From the NCBI RefSeq assembly GCF_014698145.1, contig NZ_JACJSM010000026.1, positions 24,473 through 88,472 on the forward strand: DNA of 64,000 nt. The letters run 5' to 3'. The DNA is from Oscillatoria sp. FACHB-1406. Its GTDB lineage: Bacteria; Cyanobacteriota; Cyanobacteriia; Cyanobacteriales; Spirulinaceae. Below the pieces are notes generated by a model that had not been told where the DNA came from, ran no database searches, and saw only the letters and a list, made by a program, of their open reading frames with translations. A program made the position numbers and the translations under genes. Shown here piece after piece: positions 36,650-46,442 of the stretch. The first letter of the stretch is position 1. Each line of letters starts with the position of its first letter.

Positions 36650-37565
36650 GGTTTTTTAGGATTTTCGGTATTTTTGGATAAGCTAAAACACATTTAAGTC
36701 CCCTCGTCCCTTCACATCCCCGTTCAAATGCAGGTCAACTTGGAGTTTCCTCGCCCCAATGTATTAGCAAGTGGTAAATCTAGGCTCCCCATCCGGTTTC
36801 AATGGGTTAATCCGCACGTCTAAGATTCGCAGGTTGCGATCGCTGGTGTGTTGGGCAGCCCACTCGGGTTTGATGAAGGATTGCCAATGAATATGGGTTC
36901 GGTCTCGATTGAGCTTCCTGCTACAAGCGTATTTATAATTGAATCAAAATACAAGTCAACTATGATACATTTAAAATTGAATCTTGTTGCCAGCCGGATA
37001 AAGGAACACAATGCGACTTACTGGAGGGCAGTTCGGGCGCACTCGCAACCAGCGGCGAGTGTCGTTAACCTTAACGGAAACCAGTTAACGAAACGAACGG
37101 AAAGAAATCGGCGCTAAAGATTGTCTGATAGCAGAATTTTTTCAGTCCTGTCGATCGCGGTCTTCCGAGTGAGGATATAGCGCACTTTTTTATAAAGCTT
37201 TCGTAAAAGTAATATTAGAAATCCGTAAAAAAACGGTTAAGTCGTCAAGCCGGTTGAGGAACGTTAAACTAAGAGAAGGCTGAGCGATGAGGAGATAACC
37301 GGCACTCTGTTGTCGAGAACAAAGCCAACGAAAAAGTAAAAACTCAATAAATTTCCCGTTTGCCTATTTTGTAAGTCGAACAAAATAGAAGGGACTCTCG
37401 CTCGGTTAAAACCCATAAAATTTACCGGAACCCAATTCAATAATTCCTGAATGATGCCTGTGAAGATTTCGCGTAATTGAAACTTTCCGCTCGCTTTCAC
37501 TGAGGAATTGCCCGGACAATCCCTTTCGATCTTTGGCTTTAACGTTTTAAAACATCTCCGCTGCT
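36650..37565. other. 916-base intergenic region, one possible tiny ORF
   Basis: No family-level gene is seen. A 25-codon frame at 37011-37088 (MRLTGGQFGRTRNQRRVSL) has AAGGA five bases before its ATG, so it could be translated, but no homology is claimed. An AT-rich patch at 36925-36985 resembles the patch between the mgtC and Crp/Fnr genes. Longer frames on either strand are composition shadows. This is the divergent upstream region of cysK and the Ser/Thr kinase gene. Confidence 0.4.
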
Positions 37566-39320
37566 ATGAGCTTGTGCATTAATCCCAACTGCTCTCAACC
37601 CGACAACAATAGCGATACCGACGAGCGGTGTCAAAGCTGTCATTCCCCTTTATTATTACTCGATCGCTATCGAGTTGTACGATTGCTCAGCGATAATACC
37701 GGCTTTGGGACGGTTTACGAAGCCGACGATCGCGGCACGTCTAAAATCTTGAAAGTGCTAAAGGTTCAAGCGCCCAAAGCGATCGAACTGTTCCAGCAAG
37801 AATCGCAAATTCTCAGTCAATTCAACCATCCCGGCATTCCCAAAATCGACTGTTATTTCTCGATAACGCCCACCAACGGCAGTAAAGCACTGCATTGCCT
37901 GGTGATGGAAAAAATCCTGGGTCAAAACCTACAAACTTGGCTCGATCTCAATTCTCCCATCGATACGGCCACCGCGATCGATTGGTTGAGGCAGACATTG
38001 GCGATCTTAGATTGCGTCCACCAACAAAACTTCTTCCATCGCGATCTCAAACCCGCAAATATCATGCTGCGCCCGAACGGGCAACTCGCCCTAATCGACT
38101 TCGGTACGGCCCGCGAAATCACTCAGACTTATCTCGCTAAAATGGGCGGCGTATCGGGAATTACCAGTATTGCTTCGGCGGGGTACACCCCTTTAGAGCA
38201 AAATAATGGCAAAGCCGTCCCCCAATCGGATTTTTACGCCCTCGGACGAACTTGGGTGTATTTGCTTACAGGTCAGCATCCGACGGAATTCGACGAAGCG
38301 GAGCAGGGTAAACTTTTATGGCAAGAAGCGGTAAAGGAGCCTTTTCCGCCGTTATTGACCTTAATTGATGAGATGATGTCTCCGTTTCCCGCGCAACGTC
38401 CTAAAGATACGCTGGAAATTTTAGAGCGGTTGGATAAGCTCGAATCGCTCTATAAGGCTTATTGTGAGGATCCGTCAATTCTGGAACGCCTTAGCGCCGA
38501 GCGAACCCCAGAAGGTGGCGCGCTGGAATCGCCAAGGGATCGTCGGTACGCGAGGGATTCAGCTTCCCGACCCAAGGCTGCTATCGCCGATGCAGCGCGC
38601 GCTGATTCTCCGATTTTGCCAACCGTGCTTCATTCTCGCCGAGCGCGTCTTTGGCAGGTTGGGGGCGCTGCGGCGCTGGCTGTGGTAGGGATGGTGACTG
38701 TAGGGTGGTGGCAAACGCGATCGCAGCCTACTGCCATGACTCCAGCAGCCTCCTTAACATTGGTTCTGCCAGAAACATCAAGCCTGCCCCTTCCCGAAGC
38801 ACCTCCCAGTCCAGTTGCAGTGGTTGCCACACCGACACCAACCCCAACCTCCACCCTCCTTTCCCTCGAAGACGAAAAGAAACAAGTGAAGTTAAAGGTG
38901 CTATCTCTGCGCAAAAAAAATAACGCCGTGGTATTAGAAATAAGCTTACAGAATAAAAGCGGCCGTCCGGTCAAGTTTTTACCTAACTTTATCGAATTGA
39001 CAAACGAACGCGAGCAGGAAGTGAGCGCCGTTCCTGAAGGACTGCCGACGGAGTTACCGGCGAGCGGGAAGGTGGTTTCCGGGCGGCTGGAGATTCCCAA
39101 GGGATTGTTAGCGGACGCTGAATTTCTGAGCCTGAAACTGACCAATCCCGATGATGAAATCCTGCTCGAAGTTCCGAAAATCCCGATCGCGGAGTTTTCC
39201 GATTCCAAACCGCCCGTACCAACGCCTGCGGCAGCTAGGCCTTCGCCTTCTCCCACCCCCACCCCGTCAGTTTCGCCTTCTGGGGAACCTCCCGTATCTC
39301 CGGTAGAGCAAAGTCCATAA
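37566..39320 (+). CDS. Ser/Thr protein kinase with N-terminal Cys4 motif
   Basis: The 584-residue protein begins with a zinc-ribbon-like Cys pattern (Cys4, Cys9, Cys22, Cys25), then a Hanks-type kinase domain (about 35-300): HRDLKPANIM (catalytic loop), LIDFGTAREI (DFG), and the activation segment with TSIASAGYTPLEQ. A single transmembrane helix follows at about 355-375, then a Pro/Thr linker and a C-terminal extracytoplasmic domain (about 430-540: VLEISLQNKSGRPVKFLPN). This is the common cyanobacterial Spk layout. The substrate is unknown. Confidence 0.92.
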   Translation: MSLCINPNCSQPDNNSDTDERCQSCHSPLLLLDRYRVVRLLSDNTGFGTVYEADDRGTSKILKVLKVQAPKAIELFQQESQILSQFNHPGIPKIDCYFSITPTNGSKALHCLVMEKILGQNLQTWLDLNSPIDTATAIDWLRQTLAILDCVHQQNFFHRDLKPANIMLRPNGQLALIDFGTAREITQTYLAKMGGVSGITSIASAGYTPLEQNNGKAVPQSDFYALGRTWVYLLTGQHPTEFDEAEQGKLLWQEAVKEPFPPLLTLIDEMMSPFPAQRPKDTLEILERLDKLESLYKAYCEDPSILERLSAERTPEGGALESPRDRRYARDSASRPKAAIADAARADSPILPTVLHSRRARLWQVGGAAALAVVGMVTVGWWQTRSQPTAMTPAASLTLVLPETSSLPLPEAPPSPVAVVATPTPTPTSTLLSLEDEKKQVKLKVLSLRKKNNAVVLEISLQNKSGRPVKFLPNFIELTNEREQEVSAVPEGLPTELPASGKVVSGRLEIPKGLLADAEFLSLKLTNPDDEILLEVPKIPIAEFSDSKPPVPTPAAARPSPSPTPTPSVSPSGEPPVSPVEQSP

Positions 39321-39360
39321 ATAATTCTTGACAATCCCCTGGCAGTTGGCGAAAGGAGTG

Positions 39361-41331
39361 TCAACCGCCACTATTAACGTCCTCAGAAACGGCGCGATCG
39401 CGACCTAGGGTTTTAGCGCGGTAAAGAGCGCGATCTGCCGCAGCAATCAGGATTTCCGGTTCTAAAGTCGGGTCGGGGATCGTCGTTGCTACCCCCAGAC
39501 TGAGCGTGATCCGATCGCTCGCCAACGACGCAGAGTGAGGCAGATTTAACAAGCGGATTTGCTCGTTAATCGTACCCGATAAATACAATGCTCCTAACAG
39601 AGGAGTATTGGGTAAGACGATCGCGAATTCCTCGCCGCCGTAGCGAGCAACGAGATCGGTGGAACGTCTGACATTCTCGTGCAGGCAGCGAGCAACCTGT
39701 TGCAGGCAGCGATCGCCCTGAAGATGCCCGTAGGTGTCGTTGTAAGCTTTAAAAAAGTCCACATCGCAGATCATTAAGGAAAGCGGTTGCTGTTGTCGGG
39801 CGAGGCGCTTCCACTCTTGGAGGAGATACTCATCAAATTTGCGGCGGTTGGCAACTTGAGTCAAGCTATCAATAGCGACTTGAATTTCCAGAAGCTGATT
39901 CGCGGCTTGGAGTTGATTGTAGCGTTCTGCTTGGTCGATAGCAGCACCGAGTTGAGCGGCTAACTGCGAGAGGAACCTCAGTTCTAGCGGCTGCCATTCC
40001 CGAGAGTGGCTGCATTGATGGACGACAAGAATCCCCCAGAGCGCGCGTTCCTCCGCGCGGGGTTCGCTCGGTATGGGGACAACAAGCTGAGAGAGAATAT
40101 GCAGGGATTCGAGAACCGAGGAGGCAACACCATCGAGCTTCCCAAAGTCCCAAGCATCAAAGTATTGAAGGTTGTTTTGGCGCTCGTCGAACCAGTGCCA
40201 CGACTGCACCGACGGCAAACCCCCCGCCGATGACTCGACGATGACGTTCCCGCTACCGTTTGGCTCGAAGCGATAAATTAAAGCGCGATCGGCTCGCAAA
40301 AAGTTGCGCGCACCTTCCACCGTAATATTTAGCAGTTCGGCAATTTTATGCGTTTGCTTGAGGCGGTAAGCAATCGTTCGCAAACTTCCTTCCCGTTCCG
40401 CCAACAGTTTGAGGGCTTGTTCGGCGCGTTTGCGATCGCTAATATCTCGATAAGCACTTAAAAGCCATTTTTTACCGAGATAGTCAATAGCGGAACTGGA
40501 CACCAAGAGGGTTTTGTTCGTCCCATCTTTCGCCCGGATGGTCGTTTCGATATCCCGGCAGCGACCGCCGTAAGACACGGTTTCAATCCCCCCGATCGCG
40601 CGCTGGCGCTCTTTGGGATCCGGATAGAGCAGTTCTAAGAAATTTGTAGCGTTATTCGCTTCTTCGCCGCTATAGCCAGTAATTTCAACCATTTTGCTAT
40701 TGTAAATCGCAAAATTGCCTTCAAAGTCGCTGACAGTAATCCCTTCGTTAACGCTTTCGATCGACATTAACAAGTGGTGGACTAAGTTCTCGATTTGCTT
40801 TTGAGCCGGTGGATCTAACATCATTTGTTCGATACTTTGCAGTCGCGCGCGGGTCTGTTGCAAATCGATTTCGACACTCGCGAGGCGCTCTTCTAACTCG
40901 CAGTTACGCCGCTCTAGTTCGAGTTGAGTTTGTTTGTCGGCGGTCACTTCTTGTGCTATTAATATCCAGCGATTGCGCCCGTCCGAGCGACCGACTAGCT
41001 CGAAGGAGCGATCGCGCACCCAGCGAACCTCCCCAGTTTTGGTCAATAGACGGTATTCTAAGGGCAACGGAACCCGCCTGGTTTCGTGCATCCTCGCTTT
41101 CCGCACGCGATCGCGATCTTCCGGATGAACGACCGCTAACCAATCATCCGCCGAAATTGCCGCGCCCTCTTCAACTTCCATCAATCCTTGCAACCCAGTG
41201 CTTCGGTAAAAATTTTCTTGAGTTGCCGGATCGGCAATCCATAAAACAGCATCTAGCTGCTCGACAAACTGACGCATTTGCTCCTCAGTTTCAGCTAAAT
41301 ATTCAATCCATTGCTCTAGGGGTAGCCTCAA
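39361..41331 (-). CDS. PAS-PAS-GAF-GGDEF diguanylate cyclase
   Basis: The 656-residue soluble protein has two PAS domains (about 25-135 and 190-310), a GAF domain (about 330-485) and a GGDEF domain with active site RYGGEEFAIV. The inhibitory I-site RxxD (RSTD) lies exactly five residues before GGEEF, so the enzyme should be active and product-inhibited. No EAL domain is present. It makes cyclic di-GMP, which in cyanobacteria affects motility and aggregation. The TTG start at 41331 is supported by GGAGG four bases upstream. It converges on the Ser/Thr kinase gene. Confidence 0.93.
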   Translation of the reverse strand: MRLPLEQWIEYLAETEEQMRQFVEQLDAVLWIADPATQENFYRSTGLQGLMEVEEGAAISADDWLAVVHPEDRDRVRKARMHETRRVPLPLEYRLLTKTGEVRWVRDRSFELVGRSDGRNRWILIAQEVTADKQTQLELERRNCELEERLASVEIDLQQTRARLQSIEQMMLDPPAQKQIENLVHHLLMSIESVNEGITVSDFEGNFAIYNSKMVEITGYSGEEANNATNFLELLYPDPKERQRAIGGIETVSYGGRCRDIETTIRAKDGTNKTLLVSSSAIDYLGKKWLLSAYRDISDRKRAEQALKLLAEREGSLRTIAYRLKQTHKIAELLNITVEGARNFLRADRALIYRFEPNGSGNVIVESSAGGLPSVQSWHWFDERQNNLQYFDAWDFGKLDGVASSVLESLHILSQLVVPIPSEPRAEERALWGILVVHQCSHSREWQPLELRFLSQLAAQLGAAIDQAERYNQLQAANQLLEIQVAIDSLTQVANRRKFDEYLLQEWKRLARQQQPLSLMICDVDFFKAYNDTYGHLQGDRCLQQVARCLHENVRRSTDLVARYGGEEFAIVLPNTPLLGALYLSGTINEQIRLLNLPHSASLASDRITLSLGVATTIPDPTLEPEILIAAADRALYRAKTLGRDRAVSEDVNSGG

Positions 41332-41793
41332 ACTTCCTCCAATGCGTTTTTACAGCTTGGGAGCGCTTCTCGCCCATTCATTTTCCGGGCTGGTTTGACC
41401 ATTGCACGCCACGAGACGGCAAACGGAACCCAGTCGGAAGACGATCTGCTGTACGCGATCGCTCCTTCTTTCTTCTGTCGGAGGATATAAAAATTTTAAT
41501 CAATTTACTCTAGGTTTTGCGAAGCGGGAAGTTCTCTCGATTCCGCGCTCTGCGAGCTAACCCACCCCTTCTTCTTGCCGTCCAAGGATATATAAGCCCT
41601 AGAAAAAACAATCCTTTGTTCTGAGTTGGTTTGGGTCTACCTCTGCTTGGCAGAGTTCTAGAGGGTTAATTTGTAATCCTCTCAATTTTCTCCCCTACAA
41701 ATCCAACATTAACTCTCTTCTGTCGCCGTCTCTCGCCACAGCCGCAATAAAAATTTACAATAAATTAATAATTTGTGATTTTTTAGGTCGAGT
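41332..41793. other. 462-base intergenic region, no gene seen
   Basis: The divergent region between the diguanylate cyclase and crtD. The AT-rich end (41750-41785, TTTACAATAAATTAATAATT) is a likely site for the crtD promoter. No small gene or RNA fold is evident. Confidence 0.4.
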
Positions 41794-43371
41794 ATGAAAA
41801 GAGACAAATCGCGCCGCGTTATCGTCATTGGTGCGGGAATCGGCGGTTTAACCGCAGGATCGTTGCTGGCGCGGCGGGGCTACCGAGTCCAAATCTTCGA
41901 TCGCGCCCTCGTTCCCGGCGGCTGCGCCTCCACCTTCGCACGGCGCGGATTTACCTTCGATGTCGGCGCGACGCAAGTTGCTGGCTTAGAACCGGGCGGC
42001 ATCCACCGCCGCATCTTTGAGGAATTGGGCGTAGAACTGCCCGCCGCAACGCCCTGCGATCCCGCCTGTGCTGTGTTTTTACCCGGAGAACGGGAACCCA
42101 TTAACATTTGGCGAGATCCCCAAAAATGGCAAGCCGAACGCCAGCGCCAATTCCCGGGCAGCGAACCCTTTTGGCAGTTAACGAATGCCCTCTTCAACGC
42201 CAGTTGGAATTTTCAACAGCGCGATCCCGTCTTACCGCCGCGCAATCTTTGGGATCTCGGGCAACTCCTCGGCGCGCTGCGCTTGGATACCGCGATTACC
42301 TTTCCCTTTACCTTCCTCACTGTTGGCGATGCGTTGCGTGCTTGCGGTTTGGGGGGGGATAAACGCTTGCGGACGTTCCTCGATATGCAGCTTAAACTCT
42401 ACTCCCAAGTCAATGCGGAGGAAACGGCTTTATTGTATGCGGCGACTGCGTTGGGCGTATCCCAAGAACCCCAGGGATTGTATCACTTGCAGGGGAGTAT
42501 GCAGGTTTTGAGCGATCGCTTAGTGGAAGGATTAACCCGACACGGCGGCGAGCTTTTTATGCGTCAAAATGTCGAACGGATTGAAGTCGGGGTAAATAAT
42601 ATCCTCAGCGTTACGGTGCGCGACTTAAAAACGGGAAATTGTTGCACGGAAGTTGCCGATGAAATCGTTGCGAACGTCACCGTCCAGAATTTAGTCAAAA
42701 TGTTAGAGATTAAGGGCGAAGAAACCCAAAAAAGTCTCGATTTTCCTGCCTTTATTGCCGATAATCCCCTCTTTCCCCTCGGAATGGAAGGCTATCAGCG
42801 CCGCATCGAAAAATTACCCGCACCATCGGGGGCATTTGTCGTCTATTTAGGAGTCGATCGCGCCGCCATTCCCGACAACTGCCCGCCCCACCTACAATTC
42901 CTCTACGATTGGGATGGCGAAATCGGCGAGAATAACTCCCTGTTTGTGTCCGTTAGCAAGCCAGGAGACGGGCGCGCGCCGGAAGGAAAAGCTACAATTA
43001 TCGCTTCTTCCTTTGTAGACGTGCGTCCTTGGTGGCAGGGAAACGAGGAGGAGTACCAGCAGCGCAAACAGCGTTACACCGATGACGCGATCGCGCGGTT
43101 GGCGCAATACTTTCGCCTCGCCCCGGAATACCTCCACCACATCGAAGCCGCCACCCCGCGAAGCTTCGAGCGTTTCACGGGGCGCGAACTCGGCTATGTC
43201 GGCGGAGTCGGACAGCGGATTGCCACGTTTGGACCGTTTGGTTTTGCCACGCGATCGCCGCTTCCTCATCTCTGGCTAGTTGGCGACTCCACCCATCCCG
43301 GTGAAGGAACGGCTGGAGTCAGTTATTCTGCCTTAACTGCCGTGCGACAAATCGAAGCTAGCGAAGTCTAA
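41794..43371 (+). CDS. crtD: carotenoid C-3',4' desaturase CrtD
   Basis: The 525-residue flavoprotein has the N-terminal dinucleotide fold VIVIGAGIGGLTAGSLLARRG (here VIVIGAGIGGLTAGSLL), then VPGGCASTFARRGFTFDVGA and TQVAGLEPGGIHRRIF, wording that matches cyanobacterial CrtD rather than CrtH or CrtO. The C-terminal FAD block LWLVGDSTHPGEGTAGV is present. CrtD introduces the 3',4' double bond during myxol-glycoside (myxoxanthophyll) synthesis in membranes. It has no carotenoid neighbour here. Confidence 0.9.
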   Translation: MKRDKSRRVIVIGAGIGGLTAGSLLARRGYRVQIFDRALVPGGCASTFARRGFTFDVGATQVAGLEPGGIHRRIFEELGVELPAATPCDPACAVFLPGEREPINIWRDPQKWQAERQRQFPGSEPFWQLTNALFNASWNFQQRDPVLPPRNLWDLGQLLGALRLDTAITFPFTFLTVGDALRACGLGGDKRLRTFLDMQLKLYSQVNAEETALLYAATALGVSQEPQGLYHLQGSMQVLSDRLVEGLTRHGGELFMRQNVERIEVGVNNILSVTVRDLKTGNCCTEVADEIVANVTVQNLVKMLEIKGEETQKSLDFPAFIADNPLFPLGMEGYQRRIEKLPAPSGAFVVYLGVDRAAIPDNCPPHLQFLYDWDGEIGENNSLFVSVSKPGDGRAPEGKATIIASSFVDVRPWWQGNEEEYQQRKQRYTDDAIARLAQYFRLAPEYLHHIEAATPRSFERFTGRELGYVGGVGQRIATFGPFGFATRSPLPHLWLVGDSTHPGEGTAGVSYSALTAVRQIEASEV

Positions 43372-43394
43372 ATGGGTAATAATACTCGGACTTT

Positions 43395-43583
43395 TTAAGA
43401 GCGGCGATCGTCTCGTTTGTGCAGCACCTCCAACATTTGCTGGCGGACTGCACCCGCCCAAACATCAAAATCAAAATTCTCGTTATTGGCTCCAGGAATG
43501 CTACTAAAATTCGGTGTTAAAGGCTGTTCGGGCGTTACTTCCTGGCTCTTTATAGGTTCGCGTGCAGATTTTTGAGCATTCAC
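43395..43583 (-). CDS. small hypothetical protein
   Basis: The 62-residue frame begins at GTG 43583 (AGG 10 bases upstream) or at TTG 43598, and ends in DFDVWAGAVRQQMLEVLHKR, a basic amphipathic end that I recall from small conserved cyanobacterial proteins. It converges on crtD. No function is assigned. Confidence 0.5.
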   Translation of the reverse strand: MNAQKSAREPIKSQEVTPEQPLTPNFSSIPGANNENFDFDVWAGAVRQQMLEVLHKRDDRRS

Positions 43584-43868
43584 ATTCTCAATCCTCAATC
43601 TTTATTGATAATAGGATTCAATTCATTTAAACTTTAACATTATTTTTCTGAATGTTCCAAATTCTTCATGTAATTTCCGACATATGAAAATGTAATTAAA
43701 GCATTTAAGCAAAAAAGCTTTTTTGCGAGCGAGTTTGCTAACGCAGAACTCGTTTGGGCATTAGTTCGTCTTGACCAATACAAAAAAACTATATTTTTTG
43801 TCAGAAAAGTTTAAGAAGAAGCTATAGCAGACCTAAAAATTGGGTAATCTAACACGACTCAAGAAGGA

Positions 43869-44411
43869 TTGAACTATTTTAAGACTCATCGCGTCTCTAT
43901 TTGGGGAACTCCGGGTGTTGCTTCCAGCGGACTTTTAATTGTTTTGGGTGGGGCATTTTTGGTATTTTCGATGCTTCAGTTAAAGACCAAAATTCACCAA
44001 GATTTCAATCGCAAACTCAAAAACAATGAATTGTCCAACTGGAAAAGGATGTATGGGTCGCTCCTCTTAATTACTGACTCAGCAATTATCGATTTAATTG
44101 CTATATTTGTTGGATTCTTATTTCTTTCATTCCCTTTTTCACTTTTATTTATAGGACTGATAAACAGTCTTACTGGAGGATACATTCCAGCTTTATTTGT
44201 CAGAATGTTAATGATTATTCTGGCTACTGGGGAAACGATTCCTCAAAAATCTGTGATATTTTTACTATTACTCGTACATCTATCGAGCTTATGGACTTAC
44301 GCGCAGTCATTACCCTTAAAAGAACAGTCGAATTTTCCTCAAGGCTTTGCTGAAGCAGTTCAAAAAGATGTAGACATTAAGTCTATTCATCAAGCGATGA
44401 AACTTTGTTAG
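43869..44411 (+). CDS. AT-rich membrane protein of unknown function
   Basis: The 180-residue frame starts at TTG 43869 (no ATG is available and the ribosome site AGAAGG is very close), and encodes about three hydrophobic helices (residues about 17-37, 72-100 and 132-145) with a charged linker. No family is recognised. Base composition is clearly AT-richer than its neighbours and HIP1 octamers are absent, which suggests foreign origin or a fast-evolving gene. Translation is not certain. Confidence 0.5.
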   Translation: MNYFKTHRVSIWGTPGVASSGLLIVLGGAFLVFSMLQLKTKIHQDFNRKLKNNELSNWKRMYGSLLLITDSAIIDLIAIFVGFLFLSFPFSLLFIGLINSLTGGYIPALFVRMLMIILATGETIPQKSVIFLLLLVHLSSLWTYAQSLPLKEQSNFPQGFAEAVQKDVDIKSIHQAMKLC

Positions 44412-44483
44412 AAGATAGACACCCGACATTCGGCTATACGACAATAGATGATTGTAGTTGCTACATTTTTTTTCAATAAGCAT

Positions 44484-45482
44484 TTATTCATTATTGCGAT
44501 TGCCCAGTAAATATAACAATGCCATACGCACGGCTACACCATTGGTAACTTGCTGGGCGATTAAACTCAAACGCGGATCGTCCATCAAATCGGAACTAAT
44601 TTCCACGCCACGATTCACCGGCCCGGGATGCAACACTTTCACCTCTGGCTGACACAGTTTGAGGCGATCGCGCGTAATCCCATATCGTTGGTGATACTCC
44701 CGCAAACTCGGCAACAAATTCTGCGTCATCCGTTCTTGTTGCAAGCGCAACGCCATCACAAAATCGGCATCCTCCAACGCGGGGGCGAGTTCGTGGTGCA
44801 AAACTACCTTGCCCGGGCGCGCTTCCTTAAACGTTTCCGCAAACAGCGTTGGTAAAAGCGTTGGCGGTGCGGCTAAATGAACTTCTGCCCCTGCCGCCGT
44901 CAAACTCCAAAGATTAGAACGCGCTACTCGCGAATGCAAAATATCGCCAACAATCGCAATCTTTTTGCCCTTCAACACCTCCAGGCGCGGCGATTCCCAA
45001 TCTAAAAGCGAACAGAGTGTAAACAGATCTAACAACCCTTGCGAAGGATGTTCGTGCTGTCCGTCTCCTGCATTGAGGATGCTTACTTTTGGGTTTAATT
45101 TTGTTAGCGCCCGGGCGATAGTCGCGGGAACGCCCGCCGCTTGATGGCGGACAACGACGATATCCGCCCCCATCGCCAGATAAGTTTTCGCCGTATCCAA
45201 AATTGTCTCGCCCTTCGTCAGCGAAGAAGTTCCCGGTGCAAAATTGAGGGTATCGGCAGAAAGGCGCTTCGCAGCCAACTCAAAACTACTGCGCGTGCGC
45301 GTCGAAGGTTCAAAAAATAAAATTGCCACGACTTGTCCTTGCAGCGCGGGGACTCGCTTGGTGCGACGCGATAGCACCTCTCGAAAACTTGCCGTCGTCT
45401 GCAATACTGCGTCGTACTCCGCTGGGGAAAAATCGGCTAAAGCCAAAATATGGGGACGTTTCCAAACGGTTGTTTCTGTCAT
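44484..45482 (-). CDS. pyrB: aspartate carbamoyltransferase catalytic subunit
   Basis: The 332-residue protein has the carbamoyl-phosphate motif [20 protein letters not shown] ([12 protein letters not shown]), and the [11 protein letters not shown] segment near the C-terminus. It condenses carbamoyl phosphate and aspartate in the first committed step of pyrimidine synthesis. Length fits. No other pyr gene is adjacent, as usual in cyanobacteria. Confidence 0.96.
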   Translation of the reverse strand: MTETTVWKRPHILALADFSPAEYDAVLQTTASFREVLSRRTKRVPALQGQVVAILFFEPSTRTRSSFELAAKRLSADTLNFAPGTSSLTKGETILDTAKTYLAMGADIVVVRHQAAGVPATIARALTKLNPKVSILNAGDGQHEHPSQGLLDLFTLCSLLDWESPRLEVLKGKKIAIVGDILHSRVARSNLWSLTAAGAEVHLAAPPTLLPTLFAETFKEARPGKVVLHHELAPALEDADFVMALRLQQERMTQNLLPSLREYHQRYGITRDRLKLCQPEVKVLHPGPVNRGVEISSDLMDDPRLSLIAQQVTNGVAVRMALLYLLGNRNNE

Positions 45483-45635
45483 GCGCGGGAGGATTACTTT
45501 GATTTAAATTCTGGTTGTTAACTTGCGAGCGTTTTAAAGGGGATTGGTTCTCAAAAAAAAATCATCCCGAAGCGGGGGGGATCGCCCTGAATAAAAAAGG
45601 TAGATCGAAAAATCTCCACCCAGGGAGGCGTTACT

Positions 45636-46220
45636 ATGCAGCGTACCAAAAAACGTTTCACTTCACTCATTGCTGGTGTATTGTTGGTCAGTGCCAGCGG
45701 TTGTGCGATTTCTTCTCAATTTTTCCGCCTTCAATCGTTTTTGTCGCTGTCCCCGAGCGAAACGGCGATCGCGCAAGCAACTTCGACATCTTTAGCGCCG
45801 ACGGCGACGCTGCAAGCGAGCGATAGTAACCCTGTACCCGTTCCGTCGAGTTCGTCTGAAACGACTGCCCCGGAAACGATCGCGGTTAACCTCTATTATC
45901 CGGATAGTAATTGCGAAACCCTCGTTCCCGAATCGATTAACGTTCCCGAAGATAATTCGCTGGCGGCGGCAGTAGGACGCACGATTGAGAAGGCGGCGAG
46001 TGGCGATTTCGATTTAGCTGGATACCGAGTCAGCGTTAAGGACGGTGTAGCGGCGATCGATTTGCGTCTGTCTCCTAACAGTCCGCGTCATTTTCTCTCA
46101 ATGTCGGGTTGCGAACAATTTGCGCTGTTTGGTAGTTTGCGCAAAACGATTCTGGAGAATCCCGAGTGGAATGTGAAAGAGGTTCGGTTTACTGAAGATG
46201 GGCAGGAGCTTCTATTTTAA
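45636..46220 (+). CDS. GerMN-domain lipoprotein
   Basis: The 194-residue protein has a signal peptide ending in a lipobox (VSASGC, Cys23) and a GerMN domain (about 85-190: IAVNLYYPDSNCETLV, SLAAAVGRTIEKA and VAAIDLRLSP). GerMN domains are found in spore-germination GerM and in cell-envelope lipoproteins. Start ATG 45636 has GGGAGG nine bases upstream. The gene is divergent from pyrB and its stop is followed by TTGATAA heptamers. Confidence 0.85.
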   Translation: MQRTKKRFTSLIAGVLLVSASGCAISSQFFRLQSFLSLSPSETAIAQATSTSLAPTATLQASDSNPVPVPSSSSETTAPETIAVNLYYPDSNCETLVPESINVPEDNSLAAAVGRTIEKAASGDFDLAGYRVSVKDGVAAIDLRLSPNSPRHFLSMSGCEQFALFGSLRKTILENPEWNVKEVRFTEDGQELLF

Positions 46221-46227
46221 ACTAGGG

Positions 46228-46269
46228 TTGATAATTGATAATTGATAACGTATTCAATAATTGATAATG
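46228..46269. repeat. TTGATAA heptamer repeat
   Basis: TTGATAA occurs three times in a row (46228-46248) and again in a degenerate form to 46269, eight bases after the GerMN gene stop. Confidence 0.65.
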
Positions 46270-46400
46270 GAGAACGTTGACCCATCGATTTTCCGAGCCG
46301 ACTCAGTTTTCAGCACTCTTCAGCAAACCCTAGTTAGAGCTTGGGTGTGATGTAGCGAAAAAAGACTAGACACCAACAGAGCAATTAACATTTCCGAACG

Positions 46401-46442
46401 TTATCCATTATCCATTATCCATTATCCATTATCCATTATCCA
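46401..46442. repeat. TTATCCA heptamer array, six units
   Basis: Six perfect TTATCCA units. The stop codon of the minus-strand Crp/Fnr gene (46429-46431) lies inside unit five, so the gene's last residues (MDNG) are encoded by the array. Confidence 0.85.

Noticed and set aside
36848..37117. 89-codon plus-strand ORF
   Set aside because: No ribosome site at its start and AT-rich patchy composition; no family seen.
40809..41513. 234-codon plus-strand ORF
   Set aside because: It is antisense to the diguanylate cyclase gene, whose domains and GGEEF motif are clear; the ORF has no family features.
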